A stretch of DNA of 64,000 bases, from positions 2,332,001 through 2,396,000 of the forward strand of contig JIAB01000001.1 of NCBI GenBank assembly GCA_000687975.1. Reading direction: 5' to 3'. Both the position numbers and the translations under genes were made by a program. The stretch's first letter is position 1, and the number at the start of each line of letters is the position of its first letter. Shown here one piece after another: positions 1-6,195 of this stretch. The notes beneath the pieces were generated by a model. The model searched no databases, was not told the origin of the DNA, and was given only the letters and a program-made list of their open reading frames with translations. Source of the stretch: Lachnospiraceae bacterium AC2031 (GTDB lineage: Bacteria; Bacillota; Clostridia; Lachnospirales; Lachnospiraceae).

Positions 1-129
1 ATAAACTTTGGTAAGATGATGGACTTCATCAAGGCTGGTGACGATGCTAACACAGCTATCGAGAAGGCAGCTGGACAGTATGGTCGTGTTGCTGACGCAG
101 TTAGATGTATAGATCCAAGAAAGCAGTAA
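1..129 (+). CDS. C-terminal end of a probable NifU-like Fe-S scaffold protein (5' truncated)
   Basis: Frame 1 is open from the window edge to a TAA at 127-129 and encodes the last 42 residues of a protein, ending IDPRKQ. The next gene starts 16 bases later behind an AAGGAGGG ribosome site, so the two are probably co-transcribed. GGGtGRT proteins commonly sit directly after a NifU-like iron-sulfur scaffold gene, and that neighbour rule is the main reason for the call. The visible tail carries one cysteine (AVRCIDP) but no diagnostic motif. Coding of this stretch is fairly sure; the product name is inference from context. Confidence 0.5.
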   Translation: MNFGKMMDFIKAGDDANTAIEKAAGQYGRVADAVRCIDPRKQ

Positions 130-145
130 GAAGGAGGGAAATAAA

Positions 146-1165
146 ATGGCATTATTTGAATCATATGAAAGAAGAGAGCCTCAGATCCTTGCTGCACTTA
201 AGGAGTATGGCATCTCATCAATTGAAGAGTGTAAAGAAATCACAGATGCAGCTGGTATCGATGTATATAACCTCATCGAAGGTATCCAGCCAATCTGTTT
301 TGAAAACGCTAAGTGGGCTTACACTGTAGGTGCTGCTATAGCTATTAAGAAGGGCTGCAGAAAGGCTGCTGACGCTGCTGCAGCAATCGGTATCGGACTT
401 CAGGCATTCTGTATTCCTGGATCTGTTGCTGATAGACGTAAGGTTGGTCTTGGCCATGGTAACCTTGGTAAGATGCTCCTCGAAGAGGATACAGAGTGCT
501 TCGCATTCCTTGCAGGTCACGAGTCATTTGCTGCTGCAGAGGGTGCTATCGGTATCGCTGAGAAGGCTAACAAGGTTCGCCAGAAGCCACTTAGAGTTAT
601 CCTTAACGGTCTTGGTAAGGATGCTGCTCAGATCATCTCACGTATCAATGGTTTCACATATGTAGAGACAAAGTACAACTACTTCACAGGTGAAGTTGAG
701 GAAGTATTCAGAAAGTGCTACTCAAAGGATCCTGAGTCACCAAGAGCAAAGGTTAACTGCTACGGCGCTAACGATGTTCAGGAAGGTGTTGCAATCATGT
801 GGAAGGAGAACGTTGACGTATCTATCACAGGTAACTCAACAAACCCTACAAGATTCCAGCATCCAGTTGCAGGTACATACAAGAAGGAGCGTACAGAGGC
901 TGGTAAGAAGTACTTCTCAGTAGCTTCAGGTGGTGGTACAGGACGTACACTTCACCCAGATAACATGGCTGCAGGTCCTGCTTCATATGGTATGACAGAT
1001 ACTATGGGACGTATGCACAGTGATGCACAGTTCGCTGGTTCTTCATCAGTTCCTGCTCACGTTGAGATGATGGGTCTCATCGGTGCTGGTAACAACCCAA
1101 TGGTTGGTATGACAGTTTCAACTGCTGTATCAATCGAAGAGGCTGCTAAGGCTGGTAAGTTCTAA
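146..1165 (+). CDS. GGGtGRT protein (family of unknown function)
   Basis: This 339-residue protein contains the family-defining glycine-rich motif GGGTGRTLHPDNMAAGP near residue 255, followed by a glycine/methionine-rich C-terminus. No membrane segment or signal peptide is seen. A strong ribosome site (AGGAGGG) lies 9 bases before the ATG. Codon use is markedly restricted (GGT, GCT, AAG, CTT dominate), as in highly expressed genes. The family is found in anaerobic bacteria and archaea, usually next to a NifU-like Fe-S scaffold, and has no settled biochemical role. A good terminator follows at 1193, so this closes the upstream transcript. Confidence 0.9.
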   Translation: MALFESYERREPQILAALKEYGISSIEECKEITDAAGIDVYNLIEGIQPICFENAKWAYTVGAAIAIKKGCRKAADAAAAIGIGLQAFCIPGSVADRRKVGLGHGNLGKMLLEEDTECFAFLAGHESFAAAEGAIGIAEKANKVRQKPLRVILNGLGKDAAQIISRINGFTYVETKYNYFTGEVEEVFRKCYSKDPESPRAKVNCYGANDVQEGVAIMWKENVDVSITGNSTNPTRFQHPVAGTYKKERTEAGKKYFSVASGGGTGRTLHPDNMAAGPASYGMTDTMGRMHSDAQFAGSSSVPAHVEMMGLIGAGNNPMVGMTVSTAVSIEEAAKAGKF

Positions 1166-1192
1166 GCTTTCTGCTTCAGTAATGAATTTCAG

Positions 1193-1223
1193 GTCCGTCG
1201 GGATATCCCGGCGGACTTTTTTT
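1193..1223 (+). terminator. Rho-independent terminator after the GGGtGRT gene
   Basis: GTCCGTCGGGA pairs with the downstream TCCCGGCGGAC (one G-T wobble), followed by seven T residues. It lies 28 bases after the stop codon. Confidence 0.9.
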
Positions 1224-1243
1224 GATTTTATACTGAAAGTATA

Positions 1244-1272
1244 TTGCATATATTTTCTTGTTATGATATTAT
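1244..1272 (+). promoter_or_regulatory. Candidate sigma-A promoter for the TIGR02452 gene
   Basis: TTGCAT at 1244 and TATTAT at 1267 are separated by 17 bases, directly after the terminator and 56 bases before the next start codon. A second AT-rich box (TATAAT near 1302) is an alternative -10. This is consensus matching only. Confidence 0.45.
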
Positions 1273-1327
1273 CAAAATGATAAAAAGAGAAATTGCATGT
1301 TATAATATAAATATAGGAGATAGTATT

Positions 1328-2194
1328 ATGGGAAGAGAAGATAATGTTATAGTATTTCAGGATACTAAGAAGCTATGTAAGAATAATCCAAGACTCATAG
1401 AGAGTCAGAAAAAGAGTAGAGACAGACAGAAGCTTATCCTTGAGGAGACAGATCTTTCAGAGATTTATCCGGATATGTTTGGTAATGAATCGACTGGCAA
1501 TCTGAAGAAGTATGATTCCAAGGCAAATGTAGTTGTATCTCATAAGAGAACTTATGAGGCAGCATCTGCTTATAAGGGAAAGAAGGTTGCGGTTCTTAAC
1601 TTCGCTTCTGCATCTAATCCGGGTGGTGGTGTAGTAACAGGTGCGTCTGCTCAGGAGGAATGTCTTTGCAGATGTTCTACCCTTTACTTTAATCTGGATG
1701 TAAAGGAGATGTGGGATGGGTTCTATACACCACATAGAAATGCACATGACTCCCTTCATAACGACGATATCATATATACACCGGAAGTAACTGTCTTCAA
1801 AACAGATACTTATTATCCAAAACTGATGCCAGAGCAGGATTGGTACGATGTTGATGTAATAACATGTGCGGCTCCAAACCTAAGAGAGAAGCCAGCCAAC
1901 ATGTTTAATCCATTTGAAGGCGACAGAGTTACAATCGATGATGAGTCTCTTCAAGAGCTTCATGAAAAGAGACTGCGCAGAATACTTGATGTCGCGGCGG
2001 CAGAAGGATGTGAAGTTGTGATTCTGGGAGCTTTTGGTTGCGGAGCATTTAGAAATGATCCAGAGGTTGTGGCAAAGGCGGCCAAAGCTGTTCTTTCTGA
2101 TTATTTATATGCATTTGAAACTATAGAGTTTGCAGTTTATACTAGACGTGACGATACTAGAAATTATGATGCATTTAAAGATGGCGTGGGGTGA
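1328..2194 (+). CDS. TIGR02452 family protein (microbial-type PARG / DUF2263 macrodomain-like)
   Basis: A 288-residue cytosolic protein. The family is related to poly(ADP-ribose) glycohydrolases, which remove ADP-ribose from targets. The visible signature is NPGGGVVTGASAQEE, matching the PARG-type GGG-X(6-8)-QEE catalytic loop, followed by CLCRCSTLY. The C-terminal part has GAFGCGAFRNDP, also typical of the family. I chose the ATG at 1328 because AGGAGA lies just upstream; an in-frame ATG at 1244 would start inside the promoter region. It is separated by one base from the following lipoprotein gene, suggesting co-transcription. A 271-residue paralog sits in the hyp operon at 61273. The substrate is unknown. 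Confidence 0.85.
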   Translation: MGREDNVIVFQDTKKLCKNNPRLIESQKKSRDRQKLILEETDLSEIYPDMFGNESTGNLKKYDSKANVVVSHKRTYEAASAYKGKKVAVLNFASASNPGGGVVTGASAQEECLCRCSTLYFNLDVKEMWDGFYTPHRNAHDSLHNDDIIYTPEVTVFKTDTYYPKLMPEQDWYDVDVITCAAPNLREKPANMFNPFEGDRVTIDDESLQELHEKRLRRILDVAAAEGCEVVILGAFGCGAFRNDPEVVAKAAKAVLSDYLYAFETIEFAVYTRRDDTRNYDAFKDGVG

Positions 2195-2195
2195 C

Positions 2196-3176
2196 ATGAA
2201 AGAAAAAAGAAGGTATAAGTATAGGGGCTTTGTACTGGTTCTTGTGCTGGGGTTATTTCTATCTGCTTGTGGGGATTCGAAATATAGCGGAGATAATGAC
2301 CTACTGAAAGATTACCGTAAAGCAGTTGATTCGTCAGACTATATTATTCATGCCCTTGGAGGAGAGGATAACCACAGCTATATTAATTCCCTGGATGTGC
2401 TGGATAAGGCTTATCAGGCGGGCTTCAGAGTTTTTGAGGCAGATGTGTCATTTACCAGTGATGAAGTTCTGGTGTGTGCTCACAGCGGTGAGGATAACGT
2501 GTGGTCCAAGAATGACTGGGAGCAGAGACTGGGACAGCCGTATCCTTTTATGTGGCTTGATAGTTTTAGTGGGATTACAACCGGTGAGTCTTTGGAAGCT
2601 GAACAGAAACTAAGAGACGAAGGCTATGATGTTGAAAAAAGAACCTGTTCGTATGATACTTTCAACTCCTTTAAGATTCAGGGTAAGTATTCAGCTACAA
2701 GCTTTGATGAGCTCCTTGACTATATGGAAACTCATACTGACATGTATCTGATGCTGGATGCTGGGAAAAGATCCTACGAGGATACCAAGAAGTATTATGA
2801 GGGAGTGGTTGTTGCAGCTGGAGATAGGACAGAAGTACTGGACAGAATTATAGCTGGGGGACAGACCACTGAGATGGTTAAAGCTGCACGTGAGGCTTAT
2901 GATTTTCCTTTGATCAATCTCTATTTCGATGAGGATGAAAAAAGAGAAACAGAGATATATGAACCAGAAGATTTTGTTAAATACTGTGAAAAAGAGGGGA
3001 TAACAAGTCTTAGCTGTGACAAGGGTGTTTTCACAGGAGATGCAGCGAAGATACTTTCGGATAGTGATCTTATTATCTATGTTTTTACCATAAATGAAGA
3101 AGGGGAAGCAGAGGGGGTTTTATCCCAGGGAGCGGATATGGTTGGTACCGATTTTCTCTGGTATAAATCCAACTGA
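2196..3176 (+). CDS. GDPD-like phosphodiesterase domain lipoprotein
   Basis: This 326-residue protein starts with a basic N-terminus, a hydrophobic core and a lipobox LSAC with the acylated cysteine at residue 25, so it should be anchored outside the membrane. The mature part looks like a glycerophosphodiester phosphodiesterase/PLC-like TIM barrel: HALGG in place of the usual HRG, then FEADVSFTSDEVLVCAHSG, matching the family's ExD and HD/HS positions, and a C-terminal stretch ending GADMVGTDFLW. The usual EIK motif is replaced by LDAGK, so the substrate may differ from glycerophosphodiesters. I chose the ATG at 2196, one base after the upstream stop, because it gives a clean signal peptide; earlier in-frame starts would add non-signal residues. 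Confidence 0.7.
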   Translation: MKEKRRYKYRGFVLVLVLGLFLSACGDSKYSGDNDLLKDYRKAVDSSDYIIHALGGEDNHSYINSLDVLDKAYQAGFRVFEADVSFTSDEVLVCAHSGEDNVWSKNDWEQRLGQPYPFMWLDSFSGITTGESLEAEQKLRDEGYDVEKRTCSYDTFNSFKIQGKYSATSFDELLDYMETHTDMYLMLDAGKRSYEDTKKYYEGVVVAAGDRTEVLDRIIAGGQTTEMVKAAREAYDFPLINLYFDEDEKRETEIYEPEDFVKYCEKEGITSLSCDKGVFTGDAAKILSDSDLIIYVFTINEEGEAEGVLSQGADMVGTDFLWYKSN

Positions 3177-3196
3177 TTTTGTGGTATATTTGGGGT

Positions 3197-4222
3197 ATGG
3201 TACTAAGTAATCTAAAAAAATTAGCTTTGATAGTTAACACAGCGATACTTCTTATGGTTTTCGGGCTGATGGCATTTTTCTATGTCATTAAAGCTATTTT
3301 TTTAGTGTACTTTAGTATTCCTACAGCGCTTGTTTATGTTATCGGTTATATTCTGATCTCAAAGAATCGTCTTTATGGCTACGTGGTCATGGTTTATTGC
3401 TGGCTGACGCTCTATATGGGTGTTACGACTGTCTGCCTTGGATACAGTTATGGATTCCATCTCTACTGTATGTCCATGATTCCGATCATTTTCTATTCGG
3501 GCTATATGGGTCGCGGACTTAATGGGAGACATATTAATAATGCGCTTTATGTCAGCCTTGGTATAGTTGCATTTTATCTGGTTACAACTCTGATTCCGGT
3601 GTATAGAGGCCCGATTTATACTTCTGATACTGGTGCAGATACTCTGTTCTGGATCGTTAATTCTCTTATCGTTTTTTCATTCCTGATCTTCTATACAAAT
3701 CTTATGATCAAAGGCATCGTTTATTCTGAGGACCGTCTTAAGAAGATTGCATTGGAAGATAATCTAACGGGGCTTTACAACCGTCATTACATGCTGACTC
3801 AGCTGGAGGCACCATCGGACAAGTCCAGTGACTTCTTTGTTGCCATGGTTGATATTGATGATTTTAAGAAGATAAATGATATATACGGCCATAACGCTGG
3901 CGACTACATACTGAAGTCGGTGGCTGAGACTATGAAGTCTGTGTGCGAGAATTCTCTGGTTTCAAGATGGGGCGGCGAGGAATTCCTCGTATTAGGCTAT
4001 GACAAGGCTAAGGCTATGAGTCAAATGGAATCAGTAAGGCGTGCAATCAACGAAGCAGACTTATCATTTGAATCTCAAAAGATCAAGGTTTCCGTTACCA
4101 TAGGTATTGCGGGAAGAGAAGAGGCAGAGTCCATAGATAAATGGATTCAGATTGCAGATGACAGGCTTTATGACGGCAAGAATTCTGGCAAGAATAAAGT
4201 AGTGTATAATTTAGAAAATTAA
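3197..4222 (+). CDS. Membrane-anchored diguanylate cyclase (GGDEF)
   Basis: The N-terminal half contains about five or six hydrophobic segments. The C-terminal half is a GGDEF domain with DNLTGLYNRHYM, VDIDDFKKIND and the active-site variant GGEEF near residue 259, then VSVTIGIA. GGEEF is a catalytically accepted version, so synthesis of cyclic di-GMP is expected. No RxxD inhibitory site is seen five residues before the motif. Start is uncertain: a TTG at 3179 lies two bases after the preceding stop and would add six residues, while the ATG at 3197 has a G-rich stretch placed unusually close. What the membrane part senses is unknown. Confidence 0.85.
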   Translation: MVLSNLKKLALIVNTAILLMVFGLMAFFYVIKAIFLVYFSIPTALVYVIGYILISKNRLYGYVVMVYCWLTLYMGVTTVCLGYSYGFHLYCMSMIPIIFYSGYMGRGLNGRHINNALYVSLGIVAFYLVTTLIPVYRGPIYTSDTGADTLFWIVNSLIVFSFLIFYTNLMIKGIVYSEDRLKKIALEDNLTGLYNRHYMLTQLEAPSDKSSDFFVAMVDIDDFKKINDIYGHNAGDYILKSVAETMKSVCENSLVSRWGGEEFLVLGYDKAKAMSQMESVRRAINEADLSFESQKIKVSVTIGIAGREEAESIDKWIQIADDRLYDGKNSGKNKVVYNLEN

Positions 4223-4274
4223 AACTAGAGAAAAAAGCTAGTATTAAAATATCAAGTAACATAGAGGACAGAAA

Positions 4275-4673
4275 ATGGGAACATTTAGTAGTTTAGAAGA
4301 GGCACAGGCACATTTTAAGAAGGACAAATTCGCAAGCTTTAGCGGAATGGTCCTGGATGAACTCGGAGATGATTTTGCAGTATGCAGCGTACCTATCAGT
4401 GAGGTGCATCAGAATGCATATGGAGGGATTATGGGAGGTGCCATATTTACTTTGGCAGATCTTGCATTTGCGGCGCTCTCAAATAACATACATCAGCCAA
4501 CAGTTGCACAGCAAGTAAGTATCAATTATCTTTCATCAGTTAAGGGGGACAAGCTTATTGCTCGCGCAAGTATGAAGAAAGATGGCAAGAGAACCTGCAC
4601 GATAAATGTGGATATAACAGATAATACAGGTCGAGATATTGCCCAGTTTGTGGGCCTTGGTTTTAAACTGTGA
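4275..4673 (+). CDS. PaaI-family hotdog thioesterase
   Basis: A 132-residue protein with the hotdog-fold signature HQNAYGGIMGGAIFTLADLAFAALSN, followed by a VSINYLSSVKGDKLIARA strand pattern. Family members hydrolyse acyl-CoA or aryl-CoA thioesters as homotetramers in the cytosol. An AGAGGAC ribosome site precedes the ATG. The stop is seven bases before the small Nif11-like gene, so the two are almost certainly translated from one message. The physiological acyl group cannot be told. Confidence 0.85.
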   Translation: MGTFSSLEEAQAHFKKDKFASFSGMVLDELGDDFAVCSVPISEVHQNAYGGIMGGAIFTLADLAFAALSNNIHQPTVAQQVSINYLSSVKGDKLIARASMKKDGKRTCTINVDITDNTGRDIAQFVGLGFKL

Positions 4674-4680
4674 GGGTAAC

Positions 4681-4971
4681 ATGGATACAGGTGAACTTTT
4701 AGAACGGTTAAGAGAAAAGGCGAAGAGAGATAGCGGACTCAGAGAGAAGCTTCTTGCTACCAGAAATTCGGATAAACCTTTATCGGAATTTTGCAGGATT
4801 AGCAGAGAAGTAGGAGTCTACCTGTCGGAAATGGATATGATAGAGTTTGGTGAATCGTCCTATGCAGCAATGCGCCGAAGTACCAATGGTGGTGGAGAAA
4901 ATGCTCCACTCCTTCAGTGGGAGGATGATGCCTACGAAATGTTCCTTATGGAACTTGAACTCCTGAAATGA
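4681..4971 (+). CDS. Small Nif11-like protein of unknown function
   Basis: A 96-residue, charged, soluble protein. Its first half (LLERLREKAKRDSGLREKLL, then FCRISREVGVYLSEMDMIEFG) resembles the helical Nif11/leader-peptide fold, in which a short helix-turn-helix follows a DP/DSxLREKL repeat. After it comes a conspicuous STNGGGEN segment and an acidic tail. I chose the ATG at 4681 because GAGGGTAAC sits just before it; an earlier in-frame ATG at 4639 would overlap the thioesterase gene. Nif11-type peptides can be leaders for ribosomally made modified peptides, but no modification enzyme is nearby, so a small regulatory or adaptor role with the thioesterase is as likely. The stop codon lies inside a 37-bp palindromic repeat. 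Confidence 0.6.
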   Translation: MDTGELLERLREKAKRDSGLREKLLATRNSDKPLSEFCRISREVGVYLSEMDMIEFGESSYAAMRRSTNGGGENAPLLQWEDDAYEMFLMELELLK

Positions 4972-5003
4972 GTCAAAATGGCTCAAAGCCAAATCGACTC
5001 ATT
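4967..5003 (+). repeat. 37-bp stop-overlapping palindromic repeat, copy 1
   Basis: The element begins AATGAGTC and ends GACTCATT, with inner TGGC/GCCA arms. The TGA stop of the small gene upstream lies within its first five bases. A second 37-bp copy with the same outer arms and the same stop-codon placement lies at 25427-25463. It could act as a transcription or RNA-stability hairpin; there is no U-run directly after it. Confidence 0.75.
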
Positions 5004-5030
5004 AAATTGCTCCATTTTGAAAAATTGGGG

Positions 5031-5059
5031 TTGACATATAGAAATATGTTTGTTACTCT
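5031..5059 (+). promoter_or_regulatory. Sigma-A promoter driving the riboswitch leader
   Basis: A perfect -35 box TTGACA (5031-5036) is followed after 17 bases by TACTCT (5054-5059). The predicted transcript starts just before the riboswitch-like element. Confidence 0.75.
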
Positions 5060-5095
5060 GTACAGGAATTAAAACATATGAATAACTGCTCATGC

Positions 5096-5210
5096 GAATG
5101 AGGGAGTAGCTGGCAGAGAGTTTTATCTCTGTTCATTATATCGTCATCTCAATTGTTAGGACATTTGTCGATAACAATTCGGTATATGAATAATCGGCGA
5201 GACTTATTTG
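5096..5210 (+). promoter_or_regulatory. Probable yybP-ykoY (Mn2+) riboswitch aptamer
   Basis: The segment carries the two family hallmarks at the right spacing: GGGAGTAGC at 5102-5110 and GGCGAGACTT at 5196-5205. P1 can form between AATGAG (5097-5102) and CTTATT (5204-5209). Between them lie a GCAGAGAG/CTCTGT-type hairpin and an internal hairpin. yybP-ykoY RNAs bind Mn2+ and usually turn expression on by preventing a terminator. Here the 3' side of P1 overlaps the 5' arm of the terminator, consistent with an ON switch. The call rests on motif reading, not a covariance-model search. Confidence 0.72.
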
Positions 5211-5272
5211 TAGCTTATACAATTATTCCAGGTGGGATAGTTGTGTGGCTACAAATGATGTCTCGCTTTTTT
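5197..5272 (+). terminator. Terminator of the riboswitch expression platform
   Basis: CGAGACTTATTTGTAGC (5198-5214) pairs imperfectly with GCTACAAATGATGTCTCG (5248-5265), followed by a run of six T after a C. Its 5' arm overlaps the 3' strand of aptamer helix P1, so aptamer folding and termination are mutually exclusive. Confidence 0.8.
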
Positions 5273-5319
5273 GTTGTTTTAATCCAAAATTCATTGTCGA
5301 TAAAATCATAAATTTATGA

Positions 5320-5348
5320 TTGACATACAGCGCTGTGTGTGATATAAA
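5320..5348 (+). promoter_or_regulatory. Promoter with an embedded palindromic operator
   Basis: TTGACA (5320-5325) and TATAAA (5343-5348) are separated by 17 bases. The spacer contains the perfect palindrome ACAGCGCTGT (5327-5336), placed where a bound repressor would block RNA polymerase. This second promoter would express the ABC genes independently of the riboswitch leader. Confidence 0.75.
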
Positions 5349-5359
5349 TGCAAATGTGA

Positions 5360-5383
5360 ATATATGAATGAATGTTCATATAT
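5360..5383 (+). promoter_or_regulatory. Inverted-repeat operator before the ABC transporter
   Basis: ATATATGAA and TTCATATAT form perfect 9-bp arms around a 6-bp spacer, between the -10 box at 5343 and the ribosome site AAGGAGG. The position fits a binding site for a dimeric repressor (TetR, GntR or PadR-like; inference). No such regulator gene is adjacent. Confidence 0.55.
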
Positions 5384-5404
5384 CAAAAAGAAGGAGGTAG
5401 AGTA

Positions 5405-6121
5405 ATGTCAGAAGAGGAAAGAAAGTTTCTTGAAATCGTAGACCTGATGAAGGGATTTGGCTCTGGTGAGTCGAGACAGGAGGTTCTTAGAGGTATGAAC
5501 TTCACTGTAGCAAAAGGTGAGTTCTGTGTACTCCTTGGTCCTTCTGGTTCTGGTAAATCAACACTACTAAATATCATCGGAGGAATCGATAGTCCAGATT
5601 CAGGATATATATCAATTAATGGAGATAAGCTTGAGGATATGGGTGAGAAAGGACTTACCCAGTATCGCCGTAAGCATCTTGGATATGTTTTCCAGATGTA
5701 CAATCTTATCCCAAATCTAAATGTTAAGGAGAACATCGAGGTTGGTGCTTACCTTTCAGACAAGCCTCTTGATATAGATGATCTTCTTGAGACACTTGGT
5801 CTATATAAACACCGTCATAAATTACCTAATCAGCTGTCTGGTGGACAGCAGCAGCGTGTATCCATCGGACGTGCCATCATAAAGAATCCTGATATACTTC
5901 TTTGCGATGAGCCAACTGGTGCGCTGGATTACAACACATCAAAAGAAATTCTTAAACTTATCGAAGATGTAAATCAGAAGTATGGAAATACAATCATAAT
6001 GGTTACTCATAACGAGGCAATAAAGAATATGGCTGATCATGTAATAAAGCTTCGTGATGGCGTAGTAAGACATAACAACATCAACGAAAACAAAGTATCA
6101 GCTGTAGATCTAGACTGGTAA
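5405..6121 (+). CDS. ABC transporter ATP-binding protein (LolD/MacB type)
   Basis: A 238-residue ATPase with Walker A GPSGSGKST, Q-loop in VFQMYNLIPNLNV, signature LSGGQQQRVSIGRA, Walker B ILLCDEPTGALD and switch histidine in MVTHN. This subfamily pairs with FtsX-type permeases, and such a permease follows. I chose the ATG at 5405 because AAGGAGGTAG lies immediately before it; an in-frame ATG at 5372 falls inside the operator palindrome. It is expressed from the riboswitch leader and/or the operator-bearing promoter upstream. The substrate is unknown; lipoproteins, peptides or envelope-active drugs are typical. Confidence 0.92.
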   Translation: MSEEERKFLEIVDLMKGFGSGESRQEVLRGMNFTVAKGEFCVLLGPSGSGKSTLLNIIGGIDSPDSGYISINGDKLEDMGEKGLTQYRRKHLGYVFQMYNLIPNLNVKENIEVGAYLSDKPLDIDDLLETLGLYKHRHKLPNQLSGGQQQRVSIGRAIIKNPDILLCDEPTGALDYNTSKEILKLIEDVNQKYGNTIIMVTHNEAIKNMADHVIKLRDGVVRHNNINENKVSAVDLDW

Positions 6122-6124
6122 AAA

Positions 6125-6174
6125 GGTGCAGAGAGGGACAGACCTAGGTGCAGCGGGGACGGACCCCACTGCAC
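6125..6174 (+). repeat. Double-hairpin interspersed repeat, copy A
   Basis: About 50 bp between the ATPase and permease genes. It consists of GTGCAG..GGGACAGACCT followed by the hairpin GTGCAGCGGGG / CCCCACTGCAC. Three further copies occur at 26673, 38219 and 58860 (the last inverted). Lying inside an operon, it may tune the message level of the permease. Confidence 0.85.
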
Positions 6175-6195
6175 ATTATAGAGGGGAGAGAAAAA

